Source: Acanthacorydalis orientalis (taxonomy: Eukaryota > Arthropoda > Insecta > Megaloptera > Corydalidae). Taken from it: 64,000 nucleotides of DNA. Below, piece after piece: positions 1 to 13,479 of this stretch. How positions within the stretch are numbered: position 1 is the stretch's first letter; each line of letters begins with the position of its first letter. The position numbers were made by a program, and so were the translations under genes. The notes beneath the pieces are model-generated. The model was given only the letters and a program-made list of their open reading frames with translations. It ran no database searches and was not told the DNA's origin. Location: positions 15,004,255-15,068,254 of the forward strand of contig CM068317.1 in the NCBI GenBank assembly GCA_034766995.1, in the 5' to 3' direction.

Positions 1-157
1 CCCTTGAGTTACACGATTGTAAAATTTACCAAAATTTTTCAGACTGATCTCTATAGATGAGCCTTGTGCCTATGCGTTTGATTCAGAGCTCTCAGTGGAA
101 AACATTAAACATTCTATGCTCAGAAATTTGTGACAGTTGTAAAATGAAAAGCAAAGG

Positions 158-303
<146 letters not shown>

Positions 304-826
304 ATGTATAAATTAATTCGGTATTTTTTTTTACAGAAAATGAATGTTTACGAAATAATGAAATATATTTCAATTCTTAAAATATTCTTCATTATTTTAT
401 ATAATTTTGGTCCATCTGTCAAGTGACAGATGCATCTCTTGTGGAGAAAAAGTTGGCGGCCTTGAGTCTATAAAGTCGTAATGCTTTTCGGAGCTCTATC
501 ACTGTTTTACCATTTTTTTGAATGTTTTATACCTAACAACACCTCTCACCAAAGCCGAATTATATATATCATTTCAGCAGGTTCGGCGTCATTCTTCTCA
601 ACTGGAATGCGAAGAAATTCAAACTATAATATACTGTTTTCGGACGCCATCGTGTTCACTACTATATAATGAAGTTATTCCAACTGCTTAGCCAAATATA
701 TAGTGTTTTTTAATGTTAAGATTAGCGATTCAAAGTCCTAAAAAGGCTAAAAATATTTTGATTTAAAACAGAGTTATGATTGACTTAATTTTAAAGCAAA
801 GAAATAATTATTACACCTAATATATA
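304..826. other. AT-rich sequence without a recognised gene
   Basis: Short open frames on the plus strand (about 481-669) have no recognisable motif. I see no coding or repeat structure apart from scattered A/T runs. Confidence 0.5.
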
Positions 827-2305
<1,479 letters not shown>

Positions 2306-2581
2306 ATAGGACGAGTTAAATCTTTTAATGCAGTATAAACTAACACTCAAAAATCCTGTCTTCAAATTTATTTTATATGGAAAAATTAATTATGTATATT
2401 ATATTTTGTAATAGTTATAGCAAGTGTGTATACACAAAATCTTTATGATTAAGTTGTTTAAGTGTATTTATTATTTTACTTTATCATTTTATTGTTTGTT
2501 TATTTATTGAAAATGAGAAACAAAAATAGAGTTATAGGGAAGAACAAAAGTTTTTTTTAAAAAAGAAGAAAAATTATTCAG

Positions 2582-2624
<43 letters not shown>

Positions 2625-3221
2625 AGAGAGAGAAAGAGTGAGAGAGTAAGAATGTTAATGCTTAAATTGATTAGAAAATGTAATAGTTGATTGAAAAAGT
2701 AAAAATATGAGTGGGAATACTTTAGAATAATGAAAAAGTTCGAAGAAATGGATAAAAGAATTCTTTTTATATCATAACAATTTACAATAGTAGATATCTT
2801 TTGTTTTCAGCCTGTTTTTACCTACAAAATAATAATTTTTTTCCACGTAAAAGCAAGGATTTAAATATAATACTGGTTTATATAAGTAATATATAAAAAA
2901 AATTATATATAAAAATGTGTTTATGTAAATAATAATGACTCAATTTTCATGTTACCATTTTATTGCAAATTTTTGTTTTATGTGTTGATAGATAGAAGTA
3001 TAAATGTGTGAAAAATAGTAAAGGTTAATAAAGTAAGTAGTTTTCGATAAATTTTGGAAATAAGAATCAATAATTTTAACTATAAAATATGTGTATAATA
3101 GATTGAAGTCTGTAAAATACAATGGAAGTTTCGTTAAGTTTAGATTAATTATATTTATTTAAATTATATTGCCTGAAATGTAAATTGCTGAAATGAAAAT
3201 TATTTTTAGAAACGGTTTATA
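2306..3221. other. AT-rich non-coding stretch
   Basis: Contains a short TA tract (about 2585-2620) grading into GA repeats up to about 2647. The rest is low-complexity A/T with no recognisable open frame or element. Confidence 0.5.
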
Positions 3222-3673
3222 TTAGGTTGGTTGGAAAGAAATTGCGGTTTTTGTTTACTGAATATTTTCCATAATTTTTTTCAGTGAGTGTCATTTCATC
3301 GTAGTCATGTTAATATCATTTCAAAGTGCATTTTTCGGTCTAAATTTGGTTACATCGACTTTGGTTTTGTTATTAATTTTGTTGTTTTATTGTAAAGAAA
3401 CGTAGGGTGGAATGGTGGTTCCAAAAAGTTCGTGCTGGGGACGAGAGCCTTGAAGATGAAGAAGGTCGCAAACGTCCTTCTTCAGTTCATTACGACCAAC
3501 TAAAGGTGTTAGTTGAATCGGAACCACGCATAACAATTCGAGAGTTTACAAAAAAAGCGTTAGTCACCCAACCATTCTGGACCACTAAGAACAATTAGGA
3601 AAATCAAAAATCTTGACAATTGGGTGCCACACGAACTAACTAAACTGTAATTCAATATTTTTGGCAACCAATT
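3222..3673 (+). mobile_element. cecropia-type mariner derivative, deleted
   Basis: Begins TTAGGTTGGTTGGAAAG after TA, then shares the 5' untranslated region with the other copies (4579, 8910, 11264, 41309, 63045). The first part of the transposase gene is missing. The coding remnant (3407-3598) has VEWWFQKVRAGDESLEDEE, then the second helix-turn-helix region (DQLKVLVESEPRITIREF). The right end is eroded but resembles the family TIR, so the right boundary is approximate. The N-terminal deletion makes this copy shorter than the ~563-bp members. Confidence 0.75.
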
Positions 3674-3938
3674 TATCATAGGGTACTTAATTAAGAAGGT
3701 TTTGCATTCTTTTTTCCACATTGAAGTGACTTTTTTCAACTCATAATACATAATTATAACTGCGTTAAGTGAATTATCAACTTTTTCCGAAAATTTTTAT
3801 TTTCAAAAATTTATGTTACTATATATCCTTCCATTATATATCCATTTTGATAGTTCTTGTTACCACAAATCTTCTCCTTACTCGACAAGTATTAATTTAC
3901 TCCTCTCTAATGTGTTTAAGAACCTTTCAGCGATTTTG

Positions 3939-3997
<59 letters not shown>

Positions 3998-4578
3998 TTG
4001 TCTGAATTAATTTCCGTCAAATTATTCCTGTTCCTGAAATTACATTACTGCTGATATTTATTTGCACATTTGTTACATTTTCTCTTTTGCAATGTTTAAT
4101 TCAATACTTTTAAGATATTTTTATTTATGTTTTCTGTTAAAGTAAGAATTTTGGTAATGTTAACCAACATCTTTCATATTACAAATTTTAATGTAATATC
4201 ACAATGTTATGGATAAATTTGTTATTATTTTCATTTTTTGCATTTTAAATAATTTTATGATAATACGTTTTAAATATAATGAGTTTATGTATAAATATCT
4301 ATTTAATTTTGTAATCGAGAAAAAAGTGAATGAAATGAAATAAAGTAGCATTGAATTGAGAAAAATTAAGAGACAGGACGCGACAAAATCAACAATTCTA
4401 TTTTACTTGTGTTTATAAAAAAATATACATTCCATGTATATTCAAGTTGAGTTATTACTTTCGTTTATTTTACATTTTTTCGTTTATTAATATATATAAA
4501 TTAAAATATAATAACTTCGGTTATATAATTTCAAAATAAATAGAGCTATATGCAGTTTCTATTTAATTTTTGAAATTA
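3674..4578. other. AT-rich non-coding stretch with one TA tract
   Basis: A (TA)n microsatellite occupies about 3940-3994. The remainder is A/T-rich without recognisable genes; open frames across the TA tract are artefacts of the repeat. Confidence 0.5.
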
Positions 4579-5141
4579 TTAGGTTAGTAGAAATATAATT
4601 GCTGTTTATCACCTTTCAATTCATATACATTTTTTTAATTTAAGTGGTTTTAAGTGGTCCAGAACTGATGGATGATCAATGTCTAACTTTTGTGCAAACT
4701 CTCGAATTGTTATGTGTGGTTTTGATTCAACTAACGTCTTCAGTTGGTCGTTATAAACTGAAGAAGGACGCCCACGAACTTTTTCATCTTCAAGGCTTTT
4801 GTCCCTAGTATGATTTTTTTTGGAACCACTTTTGCACCATACGTTCCTCAACAGTACCCACACCGAAAGCATCGTTTAGTTTACGAGCAGTTAGTAGTTC
4901 TTTACCACCCGTTTTGAACTGGTACGAAAAATTGCTCTTATTTGCTTTTTTCCATCTTTAATTCATTAATTCAATTTGAAATAAAATAAATAATAAAACA
5001 GTACTCGATACAACCAAAATACAGACCGAAAAATTCACTTTAAATTGATATTAACATGATAACGACGAAATGACACTTTCACTGAAAAAATAAGGTTAGA
5101 ATTCAGAAAACAAAACAGGAATTATTTTCCTACCAATTTAA
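4579..5141 (-). mobile_element. 563-bp cecropia-type mariner derivative
   Basis: Left end TTAGGTTAGTAGAAATA and right end (reverse complement) TTAAATTGGTAGGAAAATA, each next to TA (4577-4578 and 5142-5143). On the minus strand it retains the mariner 5' untranslated region and codons for the N-terminal DNA-binding part, then jumps to the 3' end of the element: the catalytic two-thirds of the gene is absent. The same size and junction recur at 11264-11825 and 41309-41871. This is a MITE-like family derived from a cecropia-subfamily mariner (the group that includes the vertebrate Hsmar1/SETMAR domain). Confidence 0.9.
4621..4960 (-). pseudogene. N-terminal mariner transposase fragment (HTH only)
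   Basis: Reading on the minus strand, the remnant has the cecropia-type N-terminus: KTGGKELLTARKLNDAF (in another frame), then GVGTVEERMVQKWFQKKS and, in frame, GRPSSVYNDQLKTLVESK, ITIREFAQKLDIDHPSVLDHL. These correspond to the paired helix-turn-helix domains that bind the TIR. The frame closes just after the junction with the 3' end. No catalytic Asp is encoded. Stops and a frameshift near 4830 make a functional product unlikely in this copy. Confidence 0.8.
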
Positions 5142-6063
5142 TAAATATTCTGTATGTCATTTTGAGAAATACCTTGAGAGTATAGTACCAAGGTGTTCAT
5201 TTTAGTAATTCAGTTGTATATCAATAAAATAATTGATTTTCTGGAAAGGGACACAGAATTTAATAAAGTTTTCATTTTATAATTATTTAGCTCGTGTTTG
5301 AATAAATGAGTGCATGAATTTTGTATGTAAGTTAATTATATTCAGTTAATAGTTATTAATAATTTAAATTCGTGAGAAATCGTAACCGTTGAATACAAAG
5401 TTGAATTCTAATCAATGAATTATAATACTCGTTGCGTAAATATTAATTTTTAAATATAAGTATCAAATGATATACGATAAAATTTAAGACACTATCTAAC
5501 TAATATTATACTTTTATAGGTAATTTAAGAATGTTTATAATACCTGGAGGTTATTTCATGTTAGATTGTCTAATAACTACTCTTCTTTCAAAAATATATC
5601 CCACTAGAATTGTCTCATTAGTTAAGTAAAGATTCAGTCAGTAAATTTAATCATTAAGGAATTATGTTATATGCTTGTTTACTTATAAGATATTCCTACT
5701 TACACTGGAGTTTTGTTAAAAGCAAAGCAATTATTCATAATTTATTAAAATATTTTATTCGTGTAGAGACGATGCGAAATAACTAAACGAAATTCTAAAA
5801 GAGGGTTAAGTGCTACTACTACTTTATTATGAATACGAACATTTTGATTGAATAACCGAATTCCATTTGTGTACTTACCTCGTTTTCGGTATAGTAACAC
5901 CTGTACTCCGAAAGGCGTATACTCCTGTTAAGCATACCATTTTCAGCACGTGCTGAAAATATTCAATCGAGTACTGTATACGTACAGAGTACGTATTTGA
6001 TGTGTTGATGTTAAGTGTTGTATATGCATATAAATACATGCGTTGATTTATAATGTATGTATG

Positions 6064-6099
<36 letters not shown>

Positions 6100-6601
6100 T
6101 GTATGTATATGTATACATATATGTTCCATAAAATTTAAAAAAATAGATAAAAAAATTTACAAACAATTTTTAAAAAATCGTACAGAGATTTTATATTAAA
6201 TTTTTATAAACTATGTCACCTAAAGTTACACGAAAAAGTGTGATATTAGTATCATACCAACTGCAAATTTTGTTTTAGTCGTGTAGTTTTACATACCTAG
6301 GATGTTTAATACAATTCCGAGGGGCTTAGAGGTCCCGAAAACCTCTATTTATCGTGATATGTTGTTGTTATTATCATGTTAATTCAGCAGCAAATGTCTA
6401 CCCATGTTTTGTCGTCTATTTGGAAAAAACTGCAAAAAACCCAGATGACTTGATGAAGAAAAATGATCGTCTATCCGTCCGGGGAATAACAATTGCAATG
6501 AAATGTGCGACTTTATAAAACATTTATGTCGCAATACATTTGTAAAAAGAATAAACTCACTAGCATTCAACAGCGAGAATTATTATATAGTCATACTCTT
6601 A
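5142..6601. other. AT-rich stretch with a short TA tract and one exon-like block
   Basis: Mostly low-complexity A/T. A TA/TG-rich tract lies at about 6053-6122. A possible small exon on the minus strand is listed separately at 5879-5952. A moderately complex segment at 6300-6570 has open frames on both strands without recognisable motifs. Confidence 0.45.
5879..5952 (-). other. possible host exon (splice-site-bounded ORF)
   Basis: On the minus strand, a TATTTTCAG acceptor-like site precedes an open segment with an ATG (MVCLTGVYAFRSTGVTIP), which ends at AACGAG followed by a consensus donor, gtaagt. The block has higher G+C than its surroundings. I do not recognise the peptide. The acceptor lies inside a 22-bp palindrome (5939-5960, centred on CACGTG), so chance is a real alternative. 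Confidence 0.25.
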
Positions 6602-6690
6602 TAATATATATATATATATGTATATGTATATATATATGTATATATGTGTATATGTATATATATATATATATATATATACATATATATGTA

Positions 6691-6751
<61 letters not shown>

Positions 6752-6833
6752 GTATATATTATGTATATATGTATGTATATATATATATATAAATACATAT
6801 GTATATGTATGTATGTATATATGTATGAATGTA
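6602..6833. repeat. (TA)n/(TG)n compound microsatellite
   Basis: TA repeats interspersed with GTA and CATA units. All long open frames through it are Ile/Tyr repeats on both strands and are not genes. Confidence 0.95.
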
Positions 6834-6899
6834 TTGAGTTGGAACAACAGTTCGTAGCGTTATTAAAATGAAATTCAAATGCAGTGTTTACTTATTTGC

Positions 6900-6982
<83 letters not shown>

Positions 6983-7617
6983 ATACATATGTACCATTTT
7001 GATCCACCACGTTTCGCCAATTTTCACATAGTTTCATAATTCAGTCCTCTCAAAATTTAGCTTCTTTCTGGGCAAAGGTGTTCTTCCGAGTGGTTTCTGT
7101 AAGCTTCCAGGGAAGTGAAGTTTTTTCCACTGAAAAAATTCTGTAGGGACCGGAACGAATAGTAATCTGAAAAAGGAAGATCAAGTGAATATGGTGCGGG
7201 TAAGGTAGGATATCCCAGCCAAAGTATACCAATTTCTGCCGGGTCTGCAAAGCGACGTGAGGTCTAACGTTGTCTTGGTGGAAAACGATAGCTTTCCGAT
7301 TGGCCAATTCCGGATGCTTTTAATCTATTGCCGCCTTTAAGTGGCCCAGTTGAACACAATATTTCTCCGAATTTAACATCTGATTATTTGAGAGAAGCTC
7401 GTAACAACAACACCTTTCCAATCCCACCAGATACACAATATCACCTTCTTCGGATGAAGTGCTTGTTTTGAAGTAGCTAACGGAGGCACATTTATTTTTT
7501 TACAAGAATTTTTTCGATCCACATTATTATAGACGATCCATTTTTCATCATCCGTGATCGTGTGAAACTGCAATGAATAACATCTATTGGAAAACTATGA
7601 AATTTTATTCCAACTGG

Positions 7618-7618
<1 letters not shown>
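6834..7618 (-). mobile_element. internally deleted mariner with TA tract inside
   Basis: The left end (TTGAGTTGGAACAACAG) and the right end reverse-complemented (TCCAGTTGGAATAAAAT) share about three quarters of their first 25 bases, and both are flanked by TA (6832-6833, 7619-7620). The 785-bp length is about 500 bp short of complete. The missing part is the N-terminal half of the gene. A (TA)n tract of about 85 bp (6902-6987) lies between the left TIR and the transposase end. Confidence 0.8.
7000..7575 (-). pseudogene. mariner transposase C-terminal half, broken
   Basis: Minus-strand reading gives ITDDEKWIVYNNVDRK, the first catalytic region with GDEKW changed to DDEKW but Asp kept, then HPKKVILCIWWDWKGVV, and in another frame LANRKAIVFHQDNVRPHV with the second catalytic Asp. 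The third catalytic motif is unreadable (PYPHHIHLIFLF). It belongs to the same general type as the elements at 15013 and 47549, which also carry NRKG(V/I)(V/I)FH and WWDWKG motifs. The N-terminal DNA-binding region is deleted. Confidence 0.85.

Positions 7619-7676
<58 letters not shown>
7619..7676. repeat. (TA)n microsatellite
   Basis: TA repeat touching the right flank of the mariner at 6834-7618, again showing a TA-target element at the edge of a TA tract. Confidence 0.95.
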
Positions 7677-7837
7677 TGTATTTTTGTACATACTACGATA
7701 TTGAGCAAATATATGCGATGCGAGTGGGGGCGGAGGGTGTCGGCGAGCGTAGCGAGTAGAGGAGCCAGACACCCTTAATATATTAAAATGAAATTTAAGA
7801 CAATTTAGTGTATCTAAGATGGTGATTTGTAAAGTTC

Positions 7838-8907
7838 ACAAAAGGTGTACAGATGTCAAAACTTTTTTCTGCACTCTATTGACAGATATGTTTTTTCAAT
7901 AGCTGTGAAATATCAAATTGATCTGATTAATAGTTTGTTGTAAACAGTTGTTTAAAGAAAGTCAACTCAGTGTAATTTTTTAATAGTTAAAACTGACATC
8001 TTGCAGTGATGAAGTTTTTTTGTTCAAAGAGGTACAACACTAATGGAAAATGTTAAGGAAATAGAAAAATATGTTGCGTCCTAACACATCTTCATTCGAA
8101 ACTATAAAAAATATGATGCAGATTATGAACGTGGTTGTATAAGCTTGAAAGATGACTTTGTAATGGATGCCGAATGAGTGCAACGAGGACAGAAATCGTC
8201 ACTAAGTGCACAATATTGTTGTACAGGAACGTCGATTAAAGATGTCTAAACTAGGGAAATTTCAGATGAACCGGAAATTTTATATTCTAAATGAAAAATT
8301 ATATTTGAAAGAGTTACCGGTAAGATAGTTACTACGTTTGTTGATAAATGGGAAAAAACGCAATCGAATTGGAGTATTTTGAGAATGTTTGCACCATTTT
8401 ATAATGGATACGAATGTTTTTTTCGCCGACTGGTATTCACCTATGAAACTTTGGTCCATCACTACACACCAGAAACAAAACAGTATTCAAAACAATAAAA
8501 GTATTATGATACATATAAATCAGAAAACGCAAAATCCATTTTGTCTATAGGAAAGGTTGTGATCTCCATTTTCTGGAATTTAAACGAAATTTTACGTATT
8601 GATGATCTTCTAAAGTGTAAAATGATCACTCAGTCCTGGCCTAATCTTTGGGATCATTCGACTAAAAAATTCGTAGAAAAATCGAGTTTATATAAGAAAA
8701 AAATCAATTTTTATCCAGATAATTTTACGTGCTCACACAAGTGACTTTTATATAGCAAAAATCGCCAAATAAAATACGATGAAATCAATTGGCCGCATTC
8801 GCATGATTTAGCTACATTTGACTGCCATCTGTTCTCAAACCACCAAAACATTCTTTGGTGGCAAGTGATTTCCTTTAAATGAGACACTGAGAGCGGCAGT
8901 CAACAAC
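7838..8907 (+). mobile_element. highly degraded irritans-like mariner relic
   Basis: Fragments of an irritans-type transposase can be read in several frames: TYETLVHHYTPETKQYS near 8436-8485 (the family motif has DETW, here Asp is Tyr), GKVVISIFWNLNEILRIDDLL near 8553, and HDLATFDCHLFSN near 8805-8835, which keeps the third catalytic Asp. Numerous stops and indels separate them. Boundaries are estimates: the left end may be the GGTGTACAG sequence near 7838 and the right end is cut by the element at 8910. Confidence 0.6.
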
Positions 8908-8909
8908 TA

Positions 8910-9443
8910 TTGGCTGCTAGAAAAATAATTACGGTTAATGACCGACAACATATATAGCTTCATATAAAAGTTGTTTTAAGTAGTCCAGAACTGTTGGATG
9001 ACTGACACATAACTTTCGTGCAAGCTCTCGAATTGATGTGCTTGTTTATGATTCAAGTAACGCCTTCAGCTGGTCGTTAAAAACTAAAAATAACACCCGT
9101 GATGTTCTTCATTTTTAAGGCCTTTGTCTCTAGTGCGAAATTTTTAGAATCACTATTGCTCTGTATGTTTTCTTAACAGTACTCACACCAAAAGTATCGT
9201 TTAGTTTATGAGCAGTTTCTGCTGCCTTACCACCCGTTTTGAATTAGAAAATATTCCTATTTGCTCCTTGTCTATTTTTAATTCAATACTCTAATTTGAA
9301 GCAAAATTAATAACGAAACCAGTCAATATAACCAAAATACACTTTCAATTATATTACCATGAACACGATGAAATGAAACTTTCATTGAAAAAAATGCATG
9401 TTAGAATTCAGAACAAAAACCGCAATTGTTTTTCTACCAACCT

Positions 9444-9445
<2 letters not shown>
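8910..9445 (-). mobile_element. cecropia-type mariner derivative (536 bp)
   Basis: Left end TTGGCTGCTAGAAAAATAAT after TA (8908-8909); right end CTACCAACCTTA before TA. The inner order matches the 563-bp derivatives: a short 3' part, the DNA-binding fragment on the minus strand (AGTCCAGAAC... through the CCACCCGTTTTG segment), then the 5' untranslated region. The coding remnant is heavily mutated. The right end opens into a long TA tract. Confidence 0.85.
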
Positions 9446-9477
<32 letters not shown>

Positions 9478-9522
9478 TGTGTATATATATATGTGTATAT
9501 ATATATATGTGTTTATATATAT

Positions 9523-9572
<50 letters not shown>

Positions 9573-9631
9573 ATATGTATATATATATATATATGTGTAT
9601 GTATATATATATATATATACATACACACATC

Positions 9632-9669
<38 letters not shown>

Positions 9670-9670
9670 G
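9446..9670. repeat. (TA)n/(TG)n compound microsatellite
   Basis: Long TA tract with GTGTA and CATA interruptions, beginning at the end of the mariner derivative at 8910-9445. Confidence 0.95.
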
Positions 9671-9934
9671 AATTAACAAAAAACAATTATTATAAATTAT
9701 TTCTGGTCCATTACATTATTAAAGGCTTCTATAACTTTTAACAAAATTGTACAATGAGTACAAATGTCGATAAACAGCTTGAAGTTAGTCAGTTATCTCC
9801 AATAACCATTAGGGCAGTAGGTTTTTAGTTTATAAGTGTTTTTTTATTTTGTTTGTGAAGAAAATATCATCAATCGATCAAACTGTCACTATGTATGTTA
9901 GTTTTATCACTATTTATATTAATAATTTATTACA

Positions 9935-9990
<56 letters not shown>

Positions 9991-10542
9991 GAAAGAGAGG
10001 TTGAGAGAAACGGAGAGAGTGAGCCTTACAGAAAGAAGCTAAACTAGGTTATTTGAATTTAATGCAAACGGACATAATTTATATATTTTCGAATCATTTT
10101 ACAGAACTTAATGATTTGTTTTAGACCCATACGTTTTTACTTTTTTCTGAAAAAATCTGGTAATATGTCAAAGATGAAGAAAGTGTTTTATCAAGTCAAA
10201 ACAGTCCATAAAGTTATAATTTAATATGAATTTCTTACATAATTTTGATGTTGCAGAATTAATAGGCTTATTAGCTAGAATAATTTATAAAATAGATTTT
10301 ATTCATTTTTCGTTGCAAATACACGTTGTATATGTAATTAAAAATTTAATTTTATACAGTAATTGTATTTTTTTGAAAATAAATCAGGTATATTTTCTAA
10401 AAATTACTGTCAATAATATTATATTTTTATGTGCATTAAATTATGAGTAATTTAAATTTATTTTTGACTTATTAATTTTATTTATATTTTTGTATGGGTA
10501 GCTTATTTGAATAATTATGATTTATACATACATACACACACC

Positions 10543-10622
<80 letters not shown>

Positions 10623-11263
10623 TATGTGGTCAAATTTTCTGATTTCGATTAAATATAGTTGAAACTACCGAAGATACTGATTTAACATTTGTACTGAATA
10701 CAATACTGATTTAAGATAGATAATTGAGATTCAGGGCCACGACGACAGCTAAGGTCATTAGTTCCCAAACGTGCTTACAAAAAGGAAACCCACCACCAAC
10801 TAAACATCTAGGTTTGTACCATCCGTTATTTAAAACTAAACGTATTCCATGTTCAATCACTTAAACATAAATGTAGTCATAAAAACACACAGACTTTAGA
10901 AAAATTGATTTTAGCAATGAATAACGTTGAGAGAATTGAAAAAAAATAATTGGTGTTAGTCACTTTGAAGTACATACTAATTGCAAAATATAATATTAAC
11001 ACACATTGTGACCAGTTTATGAAGAAATTTTAACTAATGAAAGATTGTCAAAATCTATCTTTTGTTTAATAAATTTGTACAGTGCCGTTGTTTAAGTAAT
11101 GCTTAAGTCTTACTTAAGCAGTGATAGTGTTTCAACAAATAGTGATATTTAATAATAAAAAATCATAAGTAGAAACTTTCATTTGTGAAGTTAAATCTTT
11201 TATCTTTTTAAATTATTAAAAAATATTTTTTATTGGATTGTTATTAGGTTGTGGTTTTTGTTA
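9671..11263. other. AT-rich non-coding stretch with two microsatellites
   Basis: Holds a (TA)n tract at about 9940-9986, which grades into GA-rich sequence, and a (CA)n-(TA)n tract at about 10529-10626. Short open frames such as 10226-10450 are A/T-biased and hydrophobic without recognisable motifs. Nothing else can be supported. Confidence 0.5.
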
Positions 11264-11825
11264 TAAGTTGGTTGGAAACTAATTGCGGATTTTGTTCTCT
11301 GAATTCTAATCTTATTTTTTCAATGAAAGTGTCATTTCATCGCGTACATGTTAATATCATTTTAAAGTGGATATTTCGGTCTATATTTTGGTAATATCAG
11401 CTTTGGTTTTATTATGAATTTTGCTTCAAATTAGGCTATTGGATTAAAAATGGAAATGAAGCAAATAAGAGCAATTTGTTATATGAGTTCAAAACAGGTG
11501 GTAAAGCAATAGAAACTGCTCGTAAACTAAACGGTGCTTTTGGTGTGGGTATTGTTAAGGAATAGTGGTTAAAAAAATTTAATGCTAGGGGACGAGAGCC
11601 TTGAAGATGATGAAGGTCACGGGCGTCCTTCTTCAGTTCATAACAACCAACTGAAGGTGTTAGTTGAATCAGAACCAGGCACAACAAATCGGGAGCTTAC
11701 ACAAAAGTTAGGCGTTAGTCATCTAAAAATTCTGGACCACCTGAAATAGCAAAGAAAATCAAAAAAGAGAAAAATGTATATGGATTTGAATGTCATGAAC
11801 CGTAATTATTTTTCTACCAACCTAA
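11264..11825 (+). mobile_element. 562-bp cecropia-type mariner derivative
   Basis: Right end TTTCTACCAACCTAA before TA (11826-11827); left end AAGTTGGTTGGAAAC after TA. It has the same layout as the copies at 4579 and 41309: 5' untranslated region, an N-terminal DNA-binding coding segment, then an abrupt join to the last ~60 bp of the element. The left terminal bases are altered, so the left boundary is good to a few bases. Confidence 0.9.
11451..11750 (+). pseudogene. N-terminal mariner transposase fragment (HTH only)
   Basis: Starts MEMKQIRAICYMSSKQ (frame slips) and continues as GGKAIETARKLNGAFGVG with a TAG where Trp is expected, then ESLEDDEGHGRPSS, NDQLKVLVESEPGTT and LTQKLGVSHLKILDHLK, ending in a stop. 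These are the two helix-turn-helix regions of a cecropia-type transposase. The catalytic domain was removed by the deletion that defines this family. Confidence 0.85.
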
Positions 11826-12576
11826 TACATTGAGATGCAGCATAGTCTTTTATATCTGAAGTGAAAGTTTGAAAATTTCATTTATTGAAGTTAAAATAGG
11901 TCAATATTTTACGGTATGTTTTTTAATCATCATTTAAAAGCCAGTGTGAAAAATCTGAGAAAAGAAAATTATATTTTGTTTCGACAAAATAAAGATTCTT
12001 AGCTTTATGTTGCCAAAACTTAGAAAAAGGATCAGTTCAACAGCTCGGGATATCTTTGCTACCACTAAACATGAACCTTATATAACATTTATGAGGGAAA
12101 CAGAAATATTGTAAATGTTAGCACATTTCTTGTAATTAAAGGAAAAAAATATCAAACCAAATTAACCCAGCTTCAACAAATAAAAAAATCAAGAAATATA
12201 TTTATCTCATCAATTATAAATGATTTTGTAATCTAGAAAGTACGCAACGAAATATTAATTTTTATAGTTTCATTTATTTTTTAGTTTATATTGTTAGTGG
12301 TCGAGTACTTTGTGTGCTTTATATTAAATTTTCAACCAGATATATTTTACTTGACTAAATTTATATCTTTATCCTGTATCTTAACTTGTAATATTCTCAT
12401 GTAAATTAATAAATCATAATTTATTTATTTCAATTTTTTCTTTGCTTCGAAACTTAGTCATAAAGGTCGCCGATTATTTTTGTGAACATTTTTAGTGAAA
12501 TTTGATCATAATAATCATTTTTGTAGATCGTTCGGTGAACTGCTTCAATACTTAAGTTCATTTTTATTATGTTGTA
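11826..12576. other. AT-rich non-coding stretch
   Basis: No recognisable gene or repeat. A/T-rich sequence with short open frames only. Confidence 0.5.
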
Positions 12577-13479
12577 TACGTGGGTGGTTTGAAGAGTAAT
12601 TTAGTTCGTATAACATTGAGCGAGAGAAGAACAAGCATATATTTTTTCCATTAGTTCCATCCCCTTTAGTAACACACATGAAGTTACAAGCCATTCTGCC
12701 ATTAAATTTTTATTTGTTAGTTGTTTCAATACAAGCGTTTCGTGCAAAAGTGCAAAAAGGATAAAATTGAAGTTCGAGTAGTGAATCAGTTTTTTTCATT
12801 TTTCAAAAGAGAACAATGAAAGAAATCTATGAGAGAATATTTTCAGATTTGGTGAATATTGTCCTTTCTATGAACCACTTTGACATTGGGTGAATGAATT
12901 TAAATGTGGCAGAACGAGCATCGAAGATGCGCTACGCTCAAGAGGCTTAAGAACTGTCACGCCCAAAAATCATCGATAAAATCCATAGTATGGTTTTGTC
13001 TGACCGGCAGTTGAAAGTAAGAGAGATAGTAGAGGTCATAGGCATCTCATCTGAGTGAAGATATTTTATTTTACATTATGAATTGTGCATGAAAAAAATT
13101 CCGCAAGATGGGTGCCGCGTTTGCTCACTGCAGAGCAAAAACGATTTCGTACACGAACTTCTTGAAACTATTTAACCCATTCGAGACACATTACACACCA
13201 GGTTTGTAATGCAGTACCTAGCCAAAAAGACGAATGACACACTGTGCGTCATGATCATGAATTTATATTATCAGTTAGTTAAAAACTAGCCGTAGAAATA
13301 AGGTCGTTTTTAAATAAAGTAAAAGGTACAGGTGTGTAAAAAATAAAATTTGTTCTGGTTTCAAGCAAAGACACAAAAATGAGTAACCCACGTACAGGAT
13401 CATCAGGACTGTAAAAAGTGAACAATGATGATGAAAGTGATGCTTTCTTATTTCAAAGTAACACAATAAAATTCGAAAA

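Noticed and set aside
7725..7775. Hairpin with GGGTGTC...GACACCC arms
   Set aside because: Short and imperfect (one-base slip); no link to a terminator, transposon end or other feature.
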